The notes under the pieces were generated by a model. That model saw nothing but the letters and a program-made list of their open reading frames with translations, searched no databases and had not been told where the DNA came from. Shown here piece after piece: positions 51,292 to 60,550 of a stretch of 64,000 nucleotides of DNA. The position numbers and the translations under genes were made by a program. Numbering within the stretch: position 1 is the stretch's first letter; each line of letters opens with the position of its first letter. Source of the DNA: Parvularcula dongshanensis. Lineage in GTDB: Bacteria; Pseudomonadota; Alphaproteobacteria; Caulobacterales; Parvularculaceae. Location of the stretch: assembly GCF_014199615.1 (NCBI RefSeq), contig NZ_JACHOB010000002.1, positions 410,001 to 474,000 on the forward strand, given 5' to 3'.

Positions 51292-51642
51292 ATGGCCGTC
51301 TTCCTCTACGTCGTCTGCTTCGCGATGATCTTCCTGTGCGGCTTCGGCCTGCCGTTCGCGACCAAGCGGATGCCCGTCGCGATCGTCTTCCTCGTCGCCT
51401 CGATCGTGCTCTTCATCGGCGGCCTGATGCTGTCGGGCGTTGCCGCGGAAGGCCCGCCGCTCAACTTCCTCGCCGTCCTCTGCCTCTCGGTCCTGCCCTT
51501 CGCGGCGGGCTCGCTCGCGCGGGTGATCACGCTCGCGCTCTTCGCGGACAAGGAGAAGGAGTGGATCTACGTCCTCGGCGTCGGCGCCGTGACGACCGTC
51601 CTGTTCTTCGGCCTCGGCTGGGCGACCTTCGGGATCATATGA
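51292..51642 (+). CDS. small four-helix membrane protein
   Basis: The 116-residue protein is almost wholly hydrophobic with about four segments (about 3-20, 28-48, 55-80, 93-112). It begins MAVFLYVVCFAMIFL and ends GWATFGII. No family was recognised. GGAG lies 5 nt before ATG 51292, preferred over a GTG at 51286. Its stop overlaps the next start codon in ATGA, so the two are coupled. Confidence 0.7.
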   Translation: MAVFLYVVCFAMIFLCGFGLPFATKRMPVAIVFLVASIVLFIGGLMLSGVAAEGPPLNFLAVLCLSVLPFAAGSLARVITLALFADKEKEWIYVLGVGAVTTVLFFGLGWATFGII

Positions 51643-51995
51643 GGCTTGCCCTGGCGGTGGCAGCGATGCTCCTGGCATCCTGCACAACATCGCCCGAAGT
51701 AACCGCGAAGACTGAGCCTTCCAAGACCGATCGCTTATGTCAGGCGGCGCTGGACGCCACCTTCTTGCAGGGTCTTTGGCTGCGAGAGCGCCTTCACGGC
51801 GAGGCGTTGACGGAGACTATCCTGGCTCTTCCAAGACCGGAGGAAGAGCGGGAAACAGCGGTCCTTGAAGCCGTTCCGGAAGCGGAAACCGACGAAGTTT
51901 ACCTCGGTCTGGGCAAGCTATCGGACGATCTCTTCGCTCTAGCGGGCGAACGGTGTCGCCGGCGCGTCATGGTCCGAGTTCCGGTACGCGGCTGA
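51639..51995 (+). CDS. small lipoprotein
   Basis: The 118-residue protein has a short signal with lipobox LLASC, where Cys16 would be lipidated (MRLALAVAAMLLASCTTSP). The mature part is helical and charged, with two further Cys (near 35 and 108) that could pair. No family was recognised. The start codon shares ATGA with the stop of the upstream membrane-protein gene. It ends 7 bp before the convergent trxB stop. Confidence 0.68.
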   Translation: MRLALAVAAMLLASCTTSPEVTAKTEPSKTDRLCQAALDATFLQGLWLRERLHGEALTETILALPRPEEERETAVLEAVPEAETDEVYLGLGKLSDDLFALAGERCRRRVMVRVPVRG

Positions 51996-52002
51996 CACCC
52001 AC

Positions 52003-52959
52003 CTACTCCGCCGCCTCCGCGATCTCCAGCGTGGCGAGGTAGCGCTCGGCCTCGAGTGCGGCCATGCAGCCCATGCCCGCCGCGGTGATCGCCTGGCGGT
52101 AGGTCTCGTCCGTCACGTCGCCCGCCGCGAAGATCCCGGGGACCGAGGTCGCCGTCGAGTCGGGCGCGGTGAGGATGTAACCTGAGTCCTTCATGTCGAC
52201 CTTGCCGCGGAAGAGCTCGGTCGCCGGCGCGTGGCCGATGGCGACGAAGAGGCCGTGGATGTCGACGTCCACCGTCTCCGCCCCCGCCGTCGAGCGCAGG
52301 CGCACGCCCGTGACGCCGAGGGGCTGGTTGGTGCCCAAGACCTCCTCGACCTCGCGGTTCCACATCACCTCGACCTTAGGGTGCTTGAGGAGGCGCTCCT
52401 GCAGGATACGCTCGGAGCGAAGCGAGTCCCGGCGGTGCACCAGGATCACCTTCTTGGCGAAGTTGGTCAGGAACAGCGCCTCTTCCACGGCGGTGTTGCC
52501 GCCGCCGACGACCGCCACCGTCTTGTTCCGGTAGAAGAAGCCGTCGCAGGTCGCGCAGGCCGAGACGCCGAAGCCCTGGAACTTCTGCTCGGAGGGAAGG
52601 TCCAGCCATTTCGCCTGAGCGCCGGTCGCGATGACGACCGCGTCGGCGGTGTAGGTACGACCCGAATCCCCGGTGAAGCGGAAGGGGCGCTCGGTCAGCT
52701 CGGCCTCGGTGATGATGTCCTGGATCATCGTGGTGCCGACGTGCTCGGCCTGCTTCTGCATCTGCTCCATGAGCCAGGGGCCCTGGATCACGTCGGCGAA
52801 GCCCGGATAGTTCTCGACGTCGGTCGTGATCGTCAGCTGCCCGCCCGGCTGCAGGCCCTGCACCATGACAGGCTCCAGCATGGCGCGCGCCGCGTAGATC
52901 GCGGCGGTGTAGCCTGCGGGGCCGGAGCCGATGATGAGGAGCTTGGTGTGGGTGTGCAT
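52003..52959 (-). CDS. trxB: thioredoxin-disulfide reductase
   Basis: The 318-residue flavoprotein transfers electrons from NADPH to thioredoxin. The FAD motif GSGPAGYTAAIYAARA begins at 11. The redox-active pair Cys135 and Cys138 is in SACATCDGFF. The NADPH loop is VVGGGNTAVEEALFL and the second FAD motif is GIFAAGDVTDE. I take ATG 52959 as start; the open frame extends upstream without similarity to the family. Together with gor at 11-12.7 kb it supplies the two main thiol-reducing systems. Confidence 0.95.
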   Translation of the reverse strand: MHTHTKLLIIGSGPAGYTAAIYAARAMLEPVMVQGLQPGGQLTITTDVENYPGFADVIQGPWLMEQMQKQAEHVGTTMIQDIITEAELTERPFRFTGDSGRTYTADAVVIATGAQAKWLDLPSEQKFQGFGVSACATCDGFFYRNKTVAVVGGGNTAVEEALFLTNFAKKVILVHRRDSLRSERILQERLLKHPKVEVMWNREVEEVLGTNQPLGVTGVRLRSTAGAETVDVDIHGLFVAIGHAPATELFRGKVDMKDSGYILTAPDSTATSVPGIFAAGDVTDETYRQAITAAGMGCMAALEAERYLATLEIAEAAE

Positions 52960-53006
52960 GGCGGCCTCGTTTGGGAGAGGGCAATGTATTGAGCGCCGCC
53001 GAGGGT

Positions 53007-53990
53007 TCAACCGCGGACTTTCCCTGAGAGGCGAAGGGCCGCGAGCACGGCCTCGGCCGCGCGGTCGGTCTCGCGAAGGGGCTCGTAGGACCAGCGCTGT
53101 GAAAGCGGGGCGCCGGGTCGCAGCGCGCCGCGCCCTTCGAGGTCTTCGTGCAGCCGCCGCCATTTGGGCGATCCGCCTTCGAGGCGCAGAAGGTGGACGG
53201 GGCGCCCCGTAAAGGCCGCTTCGGTCAGCATGTTGGCCGACTCCTCGGTGACGAGGACGACCTCGGCGAGCCCGAGAAGGCCGGGATAAGGGTTCTCGAC
53301 GCCGCCGATCGGTGCGCCGTCCCAAACCCAGGCGGGCAGGTCCGCGAGCCTGCTTCGCAACTCCTCCTCGGTATCCTTGGGCGTGCGGCGCGAGAAGGTG
53401 ACGAGAAGGCCGAAGCCCGCTGCAGCCGCCTCCTCGAGCCGCGCGGCGATGCCGTCCACGGCGGCGGGCGTCATCCGATAGGCCTTGGACGGCCCACCGA
53501 TCAGGACCGCGGCGAGCGGCCGGGGCAGCGGCGGCAGCGCCGCTTCGAGCGCCGCCCCCTCCCCCGCCAGCCGCGCTTCGCTCAGCCGGTTCGGGCTGCC
53601 GAGGATCGGCACGACGTTCGCCCCTTCGAGCCCGTCATGGGCGGGCGGTACGACGAGGCCGAACCGGCCCGGCGAGACGCGCGGGTCCTGGGTCTGCACG
53701 GTGAAGCAGCGGTCCCCGAGCGCCAGCGCGAACGGCACCGTCCTGCGCCCGCAGGCGACGAGGACGTCCGGCCAGGGCGGCTCCAACGGATCGGACGACG
53801 CGGAGAGCCGCGCGAAGGGGTCGCCCCACAGGGCGCGCGGCAAGCGGTCCCAGGGCTGCCGGACCGCGATCCGCTTCTCGACGACGCGGGAGGGCACGCG
53901 CCGTCCGACCGCCTCTGCGAGGCCGAGCGCCTGGTTGCGCATCCCGGCCCGCCCGTCGGAGAGCGCCCAGAGGGTAAGAGGCGGTGTCAT
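53007..53990 (-). CDS. ELM1/GtrOC1-like family protein
   Basis: The protein has 327 residues of the bacterial family related to plant mitochondrial fission protein ELM1. Family features are the N-terminal LWALSDGRAGMRNQALGLAEA, LVACGRRTVPFALAL, VQTQDPRVSPGRFGLVVPPAHD in parts, GGPSKAYRM, and TEESANMLTEAAFTGRPVHLL. The fold is predicted to be GT-B-like, so a glycosyltransferase-type activity on envelope glycans is possible. Bacterial function is not established. The gene is divergent from yggT. Confidence 0.8.
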   Translation of the reverse strand: MTPPLTLWALSDGRAGMRNQALGLAEAVGRRVPSRVVEKRIAVRQPWDRLPRALWGDPFARLSASSDPLEPPWPDVLVACGRRTVPFALALGDRCFTVQTQDPRVSPGRFGLVVPPAHDGLEGANVVPILGSPNRLSEARLAGEGAALEAALPPLPRPLAAVLIGGPSKAYRMTPAAVDGIAARLEEAAAAGFGLLVTFSRRTPKDTEEELRSRLADLPAWVWDGAPIGGVENPYPGLLGLAEVVLVTEESANMLTEAAFTGRPVHLLRLEGGSPKWRRLHEDLEGRGALRPGAPLSQRWSYEPLRETDRAAEAVLAALRLSGKVRG

Positions 53991-54086
53991 CGCGCCGGTG
54001 TAGGAAGAAAGCGCGAAGATCAGAAGGCCGTCGCAGCCGCGGGCGCCCTCCCCGCCCCTGCCCTAACCTTGTGACAACCGAAGCCC

Positions 54087-54437
54087 ATGGATATGTCCGC
54101 TGCAGCAGACGCCCCAAAGGACACGCCCGTGCTAGCAGCCCTCGACTTCCTCGTTCACGCCGTCGTCCAGCTCTACATCTTCATCCTGATCGCGACCGTG
54201 ATCGCCAGCTGGCTGATCGCGTTCGGCGTCGTGAACCGCCACAACCAGTTCGTCGATGCGGTCCTGCGCACCTGCTACGCCCTGACGGAGCCTTTGCTGC
54301 GGCCGATCAGAAACATCCTGCCGAACATGGGCGGGATCGACATCTCGCCGATCATCGTCCTGATCGGCCTTCAGTTCCTGGTCGTCCTCCTCGACAACAC
54401 GATCTTCTCGCCGGTCCATAGCGGCTACGTGCGATGA
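54087..54437 (+). CDS. YggT family membrane protein
   Basis: The 116-residue protein has two hydrophobic segments, at about 18-48 and 85-105, and the family motif [24 protein letters not shown] (in parts). YggT proteins are linked to envelope stress and division-site functions in various bacteria, with no defined biochemistry. The start could be ATG 54087 or 54093. It overlaps folD by ATGA, an arrangement seen in other alphaproteobacteria. Confidence 0.85.
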   Translation: MDMSAAADAPKDTPVLAALDFLVHAVVQLYIFILIATVIASWLIAFGVVNRHNQFVDAVLRTCYALTEPLLRPIRNILPNMGGIDISPIIVLIGLQFLVVLLDNTIFSPVHSGYVR

Positions 54438-55315
54438 GCGCGCGTCTTCTCGACGGCAAGGCGCTGGGCGCGGAGGTCCGCGCTCGGGCGGGCGAGGCGG
54501 CGAAGACCCTGCCGGGCCAGGTCGGCCTCGCCGTGGTGCTCGTCGGAGAGGACCCGGCGAGCCAGGTCTACGTCCGCAACAAGCATAGGGAGGCCGAGGC
54601 CGCGGGCCTCTTGAGCTTCGTCCACCGCCTGCCCGCGGACACCCCCGAGGCGGACGTCGTCGCGCTCGTGGAACGGCTCAACGCCGACGAGGCGGTCGAC
54701 GGCATCCTCGTCCAGATGCCGCTGCCAGAAGGGATCGACGCGCTGCGCGTCATCGCGGCGATCGACCCGGACAAGGACGTGGACGGGCTGACCGAGACCA
54801 ATGCCGGCCGCCTCCTCCTCGGCAGGCGCGGCCTCGTTCCTTGCACGCCGCAGGGCTCGATGCTGCTCGCGGGCCTCGCGCTGCCGGACCTGACCGGCAA
54901 GACGGCGGTCGTCGTCGGCCGCTCAATCCTAGTCGGAAAGCCCCTCGCGCTCCTCCTTCAGGCCGCGAACGCGACCGTCACCATGGCGCACTCGCGGACA
55001 AAGGACCTAGGCGCCGTCTGCCGCACGGCGGACGTCCTCTGCGCCGCCGTCGGGCGGCCGGGGCTCTTGACGGCGGAGCACGTGAAGCCCGGCGCGGTCG
55101 TCATCGACGTCGGCATCAACCGCGTGGACGCGCCCGAGAAGGGCGAGGGCAAGACGAAGCTCGTCGGCGACGTCGCGCCCGAGGCGGCGGAGGTCGCGGG
55201 CTGGATGACCCCCGTCCCCGGCGGTGTCGGCCCGATGACCATCGCGTGCCTGCTTCGGAACACCGTCCTCGCCGCAGCCCGCCGCAGGGGGCTCGAAGAC
55301 CCGCGCGGCCTCTGA
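54434..55315 (+). CDS. folD: methylene-THF dehydrogenase / methenyl-THF cyclohydrolase
   Basis: The protein has 293 residues and interconverts 5,10-methylene-, methenyl- and 10-formyl-tetrahydrofolate in the cytosol. The active-site motif SQVYVRNK contains Tyr46 and Lys50. Then come [35 protein letters not shown] and the NADP motif [16 protein letters not shown]. The C-terminal [17 protein letters not shown] completes the family. Overlap with yggT couples translation. purU, which consumes 10-formyl-THF, lies two genes downstream. Confidence 0.96.
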   Translation: MSARLLDGKALGAEVRARAGEAAKTLPGQVGLAVVLVGEDPASQVYVRNKHREAEAAGLLSFVHRLPADTPEADVVALVERLNADEAVDGILVQMPLPEGIDALRVIAAIDPDKDVDGLTETNAGRLLLGRRGLVPCTPQGSMLLAGLALPDLTGKTAVVVGRSILVGKPLALLLQAANATVTMAHSRTKDLGAVCRTADVLCAAVGRPGLLTAEHVKPGAVVIDVGINRVDAPEKGEGKTKLVGDVAPEAAEVAGWMTPVPGGVGPMTIACLLRNTVLAAARRRGLEDPRGL

Positions 55316-55384
55316 TCGGGGGTCTCTGGCCTTGCCGCCGAGCGCGCCGCAAGGGTAGGGCGCGCGCGGAACAGGACCTGAGAC

Positions 55385-56659
55385 ATGCACGACCTCCGCG
55401 CGATCAAAGACGACCCGCAAGCCTTCGACCGCGCGATGCGCCGCCGCGGATCGGACGTCACCGCCGAGCAGATCCTGACGCTCGACGAGGGCCGCGTCGC
55501 CAACACCCGCGCCATGAACGAGGCGCAGGCGCAGCAAAAGACGCTCTCCAAGCAGATCGGTGCCGCCAAGGCCTCGGGCGACGAGGCGCGCGCGCAGGCG
55601 ATCCTGGCCGAGGTCGCAGGCCTCAAGGACGAGGTGAAGCGCCTCGAAGAAGCCGACCGGGGCCTGACCGAGGACTTGCGCGAGGCGCTGCTGCCGATCC
55701 CCAACGTCCTCGCGGAGGACGTGCCGGACGGCGCCGACGAGAGCGAGAACGTCGAGGTCCGCCGCTGGGGCACGCCCAAGGAGATCGCGGGCGCCCGCGA
55801 CCACGTCGACCTCGGCGAGGCGCTCGGCATGATGGACTTCGAGGCGGCGGCGAAGCTCTCGGGCTCCCGCTTCGTGGTCCTCAAGCGCGACCTCGCCAAG
55901 TTAGAGCGCGCCCTCGCGACCTTCATGCTGAACCTGCACACGGAGGAGTTCGGCTACGAGGAGGTGGCGCCGCCGGTTCTGGTGCTCGGCGATCCCCTCG
56001 TTGGGACCGGCCAGCTTCCCAAGTTTGCCGAAGACCTCTTTGCGGCAGGTGACCTCTGGCTTTCCCCCACCGCCGAAGTCACCCTAACCAACCTCGTCCG
56101 CGAGGCCATCCTCTCCGAGACCGAACTCCCCAAGCGCATGACCGCTTGGACGCAGTGCTTCCGCGCGGAGGCCGGCAGCGCGGGCCGCGACACGCGCGGC
56201 ATGATCCGTATGCACCAGTTCTCCAAGGTCGAGCTCGTCTCGATCACGACACCGGACGCCTCTTCAGAGGAGCACGAGCGCATGACGGGTTGCGCCGAGG
56301 AGGTCCTGAAGCGCCTGGAGCTTCCCTTCCGCACCATGCTCCTCTGCGCGGGCGACACGGGCTTCTCGGCGGCCAAGACCTACGACCTCGAGGTCTGGCT
56401 GCCCGCGCAGGGCAAGTACCGCGAGATCAGCTCCTGCTCGAACACGCACGACTTCCAGGCCCGGCGCATGGACGCGCGGTACAGGGCCGAGGGCAGCAAG
56501 AAGCCCCAATTCGTCCACACGCTGAACGGCTCGGGCCTCGCGGTCGGCCGCACGCTCGTCGCCGTGCTCGAGAACTACCAGAACGAAGACGGCTCGATCG
56601 CCGTCCCGGCCGTCCTTCAGCCCCTCATGGGCAAGGACCGCATCGAAGCGGCACGGTGA
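55385..56659 (+). CDS. serS: seryl-tRNA synthetase
   Basis: The class II synthetase has 424 residues. Residues 30-100 form the tRNA-binding coiled coil ([20 protein letters not shown] and beyond). Motif 2 is in [24 protein letters not shown] (in parts), where Arg binds ATP, and motif 3 is [18 protein letters not shown]. Serine-site residues lie in TAEVTLTNL and [13 protein letters not shown]. The length and layout are standard. It is 69 bp after folD and 13 bp before purU. Confidence 0.97.
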   Translation: MHDLRAIKDDPQAFDRAMRRRGSDVTAEQILTLDEGRVANTRAMNEAQAQQKTLSKQIGAAKASGDEARAQAILAEVAGLKDEVKRLEEADRGLTEDLREALLPIPNVLAEDVPDGADESENVEVRRWGTPKEIAGARDHVDLGEALGMMDFEAAAKLSGSRFVVLKRDLAKLERALATFMLNLHTEEFGYEEVAPPVLVLGDPLVGTGQLPKFAEDLFAAGDLWLSPTAEVTLTNLVREAILSETELPKRMTAWTQCFRAEAGSAGRDTRGMIRMHQFSKVELVSITTPDASSEEHERMTGCAEEVLKRLELPFRTMLLCAGDTGFSAAKTYDLEVWLPAQGKYREISSCSNTHDFQARRMDARYRAEGSKKPQFVHTLNGSGLAVGRTLVAVLENYQNEDGSIAVPAVLQPLMGKDRIEAAR

Positions 56660-56672
56660 GGCGGCCCGGGGG

Positions 56673-57518
56673 ATGACCGCGCAGGGGCTTCTCACCCTCT
56701 CTTGCGAGGACCGGCCCGGCATCGTCGCCGAGGTCGCAGGCACCTTATCGCGCGAAGGCGCGAACATCCTCGAGGCGCAGCAGTTCGGCGACGAGGAGAC
56801 GGGCCGCTTCTTTCTGCGCGTCGTCTTCGCGGGCGACCTCTCCGCGGTCCGCGGCGCCTTCGCGCCGGTCGCCGAGCGGTTCTCGATGGACTGGACGGTG
56901 CGCGACCCGTCCGTCCCGGCCCGCGTCCTGATCCTCGTCTCGAAGTTCGACCACTGCCTGATCGACCTCCTCTACCGCCAGAGGATCGGCGAGCTGAAGA
57001 TGGACGTCGTCGCCATCGCGTCGAACCATCCGAAGGACGCGCTGGCGCATAGCCTCGCGGACGACGTCCCGTTCCACCACCTGCCGGTCACGGCGGCGAC
57101 GAAGGAAAAGCAAGAAGCGCAGATCCGTACGCTGATCGAAGAGACGGGCGCCGAGCTCGTCGTCCTCGCGCGCTACATGCAGATCCTGTCGGACGAGATG
57201 GCGGCGTACCTTGCGGGCCGCTGCATCAACATCCATCACAGCTTCCTGCCGGGCTTCAAGGGCGCGCGGCCCTATCACCAGGCCCATGCGCGCGGGGTGA
57301 AGATGATCGGCGCGACCGCGCACTACGTTACCGGCGACCTCGACGAGGGACCGATCCTCGCCCAGGACGTCGAGCCCATCACCCATGCGGACAGCCCGGG
57401 CGCGCTCATTGCCAAGGGCCGCGACATCGAGCGCCGCGTCCTCGCCCGCGCCGTGCAGGCGCATCTGGAGGGGCGTGCCTTCCTCAACGGCTCGAAGACC
57501 GTAGTGTTCTCGGACTGA
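56673..57518 (+). CDS. purU: formyltetrahydrofolate deformylase
   Basis: The protein has 281 residues. An N-terminal ACT domain (about 5-80, [20 protein letters not shown]) is followed by a formyltransferase-like hydrolase domain. The catalytic Asn186, His188 and Asp224 are in [19 protein letters not shown] and GDLDEGPIL. It hydrolyses 10-formyl-THF to formate and THF, balancing one-carbon units; the ACT domain probably senses glycine or methionine. It lies 13 bp after serS. Its stop lies 3 bp from the convergent polysaccharide operon end. Confidence 0.94.
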   Translation: MTAQGLLTLSCEDRPGIVAEVAGTLSREGANILEAQQFGDEETGRFFLRVVFAGDLSAVRGAFAPVAERFSMDWTVRDPSVPARVLILVSKFDHCLIDLLYRQRIGELKMDVVAIASNHPKDALAHSLADDVPFHHLPVTAATKEKQEAQIRTLIEETGAELVVLARYMQILSDEMAAYLAGRCINIHHSFLPGFKGARPYHQAHARGVKMIGATAHYVTGDLDEGPILAQDVEPITHADSPGALIAKGRDIERRVLARAVQAHLEGRAFLNGSKTVVFSD

Positions 57519-57521
57519 TCG

Positions 57522-58697
57522 TCAGATCCCCTGCCTTGCCAACTCGTCGATGAACGCGCCGAGGCGGGCCGCCCGTTCGGACCAGGCGTAGCGCGCCGCC
57601 GTCCGCCGTGCCGCCCGCCCGAGCCGGGCGCGCTCGTCGTCCTCGCGCAGCAGCCGATCGATCGCGCGGGCGGCGGCCCGCGCGTCGCCGGGCGGGACCA
57701 CAACGCTGTCCTCATCGTCCGTCACCACGGCGCGGATCGCAGGCGTATCGCTAGCCACGACCGCGAGCCCGTGCGCCATCATCTGAAGCAGCTTCATCGG
57801 GCTCGTGAACCGGTCGGAGACGGAGTCGAGCCCCAAGGGCAGGAGGCACGCGCCGACCCGCCCCCGCGCGAAGAAGCCGCTCACCCCGTCCTGGTCCAGC
57901 CAGCCGTGGAAGCGCACGTTGGGCGGCGCGGCGGCACGCAGCGCGGCGACCTCGTCCGGCCCGCCTCCTGCGAGGTCGAGATGACGGCTCGGCAGTTCAC
58001 GCATCGCACCCAGAAGGTCCGGCACGCCTTTACGCGCCTCGAGCTTCCCAGCGTAGACGACGTCGAGATCCCGCGCCGCCTCGAGAGTTTCCTTGGGCGG
58101 GATCATCGTGCCCGATGGCAGGACGATGGAAGGCTTCGCCGGGAACCCGGCCTCGAGCGCCGCCCGGCGGACCGCTTCGGTCAGAAAGACGTGCCCGTCG
58201 GCCGCCCGCGCGGCGGCAAGGTCGCGGGCATGCGCCCGAAGCGCCCCCCGCCCCCGAACCTCGGCGGGCGAAGCGCTTCGGCCCGTTGCCGCCTCGAAGG
58301 CCGTCAGCCCCGCAAGCCGATGAACCTCATAGAGCAGCAGCGGACGATCCGCGCGCCGCAGCCGCGCCAGGACCGGCAGCGATGCCATCCCGGCCCCGCC
58401 CCGGCTGAGCACCGCCAGCGGCGCGTCGGCCGCCAGCCTTCGAAGCTGCAAGAAGACGCCTGCGCGCCGGGCAAGTCGCGGCCAGCGCGTCGGCGGGAAG
58501 AAGGCTTCGAGGGAAAGGTTCGTATCAGGACGAAGCCCGAGGCCAGCGAGCGTATCCCCTGCGGACGTCCGGTGCTCGGCGGTCAGGAACGAACAGGTCC
58601 GCCCCTGCTCTGCCATCGCCGCCGCCGTTCGAAGCATCTGTATCGTCGCCGCGTACCGGTTCGGCAGCGGCACGTCGTAGAGGATCGCGAGGTCCAT
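57522..58697 (-). CDS. family 4 glycosyltransferase
   Basis: The 391-residue GT-B protein has an N-terminal acceptor half and a C-terminal donor half. The GT4 features include VVYAGKLEARKGVPDLLGAM, LAGGGPDE, VRFHGWLDQDGV and the region SPMKLLQMMAHGLAVVASDTPA, which stands where the usual EPFG-E motif would bind the nucleotide sugar. Sugar and acceptor are not predictable. It is the last gene of the minus-strand surface-polysaccharide unit, 9 bp after the epimerase gene, and convergent with purU. Confidence 0.85.
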   Translation of the reverse strand: MDLAILYDVPLPNRYAATIQMLRTAAAMAEQGRTCSFLTAEHRTSAGDTLAGLGLRPDTNLSLEAFFPPTRWPRLARRAGVFLQLRRLAADAPLAVLSRGGAGMASLPVLARLRRADRPLLLYEVHRLAGLTAFEAATGRSASPAEVRGRGALRAHARDLAAARAADGHVFLTEAVRRAALEAGFPAKPSIVLPSGTMIPPKETLEAARDLDVVYAGKLEARKGVPDLLGAMRELPSRHLDLAGGGPDEVAALRAAAPPNVRFHGWLDQDGVSGFFARGRVGACLLPLGLDSVSDRFTSPMKLLQMMAHGLAVVASDTPAIRAVVTDDEDSVVVPPGDARAAARAIDRLLREDDERARLGRAARRTAARYAWSERAARLGAFIDELARQGI

Positions 58698-58706
58698 GAC
58701 CCCGCC

Positions 58707-59729
58707 CTACCCCCATCGCCGATCGTGCGGGGCGCAGGTCTCCAGGTACCAGCGGACTAGGTTCGGAATCCCCTCTTCCACCGGTACCCGGACCTCGTAG
58801 CCGAGGTCGGTCTGCGCACGGCTGACGTCGGCGATCGAGAAGAAGCGGTCGCCCTTGGGCAGCGGCACGAGCTCGCGGACCGCCTCGCGTCCCAGCGCCT
58901 CCTCGATCAGGTCAAGGCAGTGGCCGAGCTGCTGGCTGTCGGGGTTTCCCAGGTTGTAGATCGGATGGCGGCCATCGGCGTCCGGCTGCGGACGACCCGT
59001 CAGCGCACCGAGGACGCCGCCGACGATGTCGTCGATGTAGGTGAAGGCATGGTAGATGTCGCCGTGATTGTGGAGACGCACCGGCTCGCCGCGATGGACG
59101 CGCTCCATGAACTTGAAGAAGACCGTGTCCGGCCGTCCCCAAGGTCCGTACACCTTGAAGAACCGCAGGCCCACGAGCGGCAGGCCGTACTGCGTGTAGT
59201 AGGCCTGCGCCATCGCCTCGTTCGCGACCTTGGAGGCGCCGTAGACGGAGATGGGAGTCGTCGTCGGCTGGTCTTCCCGGAACGGACGCTCGCCCTTCGC
59301 GCTGCCGTAGACCGAAGAGGTCGAAGCGTAGACCATGCGCCGAAGGCTCTTCGCGGACCGCGCGGCTTCCAGCATCACCTGAGTGCCGATGACGTTCGCG
59401 CTGACGTAAGGCACAGGCTCCGCGAAGGAAGGCATGACGGCGGCGTGGGCGGCCAAGTGAACGACGTGCGTCGGGTCGGCCTCCGTGAAGAGCGCGCCGA
59501 TAGCGGTCTCGTCGGTCAGCTCCGCCTCGGTGAAGGTGAACCCCTCCCGGCCCGTCAGCGTTTCGAGGCGCATCCGCTTCAGCGCCGCTGCGTAGTAGGC
59601 TTCGCAGAGGTTGTCCGTCCCGAAGACCTCGGCACCCCGGTCCAGAAGCGCGTTTGCGACCGCGTGCCCGATGAACCCCGCCGCGCCCGTCACGAGCACC
59701 CGGGCGTCCGAGAGGGAATCCGCGTTCAT
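58707..59729 (-). CDS. NAD-dependent sugar-nucleotide epimerase
   Basis: The 340-residue extended SDR protein has the NAD motif GAAGFIGHAVANALLDRG near the N-terminus, the catalytic Ser-Thr region YASTSSVYG and Tyr-x3-Lys in SVYGASKVANE. It resembles UDP-glucuronate 4-epimerases (FFKVYGPWGRPD, HNHGDIYHAFTYIDDIV), which provide UDP-galacturonate for capsule or LPS. The specificity call is tentative. Its start overlaps the upstream transferase gene by 4 bp. Confidence 0.86.
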   Translation of the reverse strand: MNADSLSDARVLVTGAAGFIGHAVANALLDRGAEVFGTDNLCEAYYAAALKRMRLETLTGREGFTFTEAELTDETAIGALFTEADPTHVVHLAAHAAVMPSFAEPVPYVSANVIGTQVMLEAARSAKSLRRMVYASTSSVYGSAKGERPFREDQPTTTPISVYGASKVANEAMAQAYYTQYGLPLVGLRFFKVYGPWGRPDTVFFKFMERVHRGEPVRLHNHGDIYHAFTYIDDIVGGVLGALTGRPQPDADGRHPIYNLGNPDSQQLGHCLDLIEEALGREAVRELVPLPKGDRFFSIADVSRAQTDLGYEVRVPVEEGIPNLVRWYLETCAPHDRRWG

Positions 59730-60490
59730 GCCGCCACCTCGTCCGAGGTCATCTTATCTGGATGAACGACGGCGTAGCGCTCGTCCGCGTTCGCGATCTC
59801 CAGGTCGTCCGGAGCCGCCTTCCAAACGGAGTAGATCTCGGAAAAGCCGCGGGTCGGCACGCCCGCCTCGACGCACGCCCAGTGGATCACCTTGTCATAG
59901 GCGACGGTGCCGAGGCCGAGCTTGCGGTCCAGGTTCGCCTTCGTGCTGTAGCGCCCCCAGCTTCGCGCCGGATCCAGAAGCTTGTCGGACAGCAGCGTCC
60001 GCTCATCGTAGAGCTTCGCGGCCGCGCCGTGCGTCAGGAGAAGGGCGCCGCCCTGGACCGTTCCCGACCGCTCGCCGACCTTCCCGTAGAGGCCGTCCGC
60101 TTCGGGCAACCATGAGAAGCGCCGATCGATCCTGGCGTCCGAGTCGAGCCGGACGAGGTAGCGTGCCGGGGCGCGCATGTAGTGCTCCAGGATCCGGTGA
60201 ACCATCCTGCCGCCATGCTCGATCCCGTAGAGGTTCTCACCGAGAACATACTCGGCCCCGAAGCGGCGCTGAACCGCCTCGCCGGGAAACGTGTCGTCGC
60301 CGTCCGACAGCACGACGAGGCGCGAGCCCGGATAGTACCGCCGCAAACGGGTCAGCGCCCGGAACGCGACCTGCGCGTCCTCATAGACGGGCATGAAGAA
60401 GACGAGGTCCTCGTCCGTGAACGTGGTCACGCGGCCGATGTCCGGTTCGCGCTTGGCGAGGCGGAGAGCGGTTCTCAGGGAATCGAGCAT
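59726..60490 (-). CDS. GT-A-type glycosyltransferase-like protein
   Basis: The protein has 254 residues. A GT-A-like order is visible: VFFMPVYEDAQVAFRALTRLRRY, in parts, then LVVLSDGDD and the likely metal motif LDSDARID near 119. No transmembrane segment is visible. The family is not certain, and it could be a transferase of unknown sugar. It sits inside the polysaccharide operon, overlapping the epimerase gene by 4 bp, and 60 bp after the flippase gene. Confidence 0.62.
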   Translation of the reverse strand: MLDSLRTALRLAKREPDIGRVTTFTDEDLVFFMPVYEDAQVAFRALTRLRRYYPGSRLVVLSDGDDTFPGEAVQRRFGAEYVLGENLYGIEHGGRMVHRILEHYMRAPARYLVRLDSDARIDRRFSWLPEADGLYGKVGERSGTVQGGALLLTHGAAAKLYDERTLLSDKLLDPARSWGRYSTKANLDRKLGLGTVAYDKVIHWACVEAGVPTRGFSEIYSVWKAAPDDLEIANADERYAVVHPDKMTSDEVAA

Positions 60491-60550
60491 GTAAACCTCC
60501 GGGCCTTCCTTGCGGCCTGTTAGGAGTTGAGGACGCCCCCCTGGCTCACA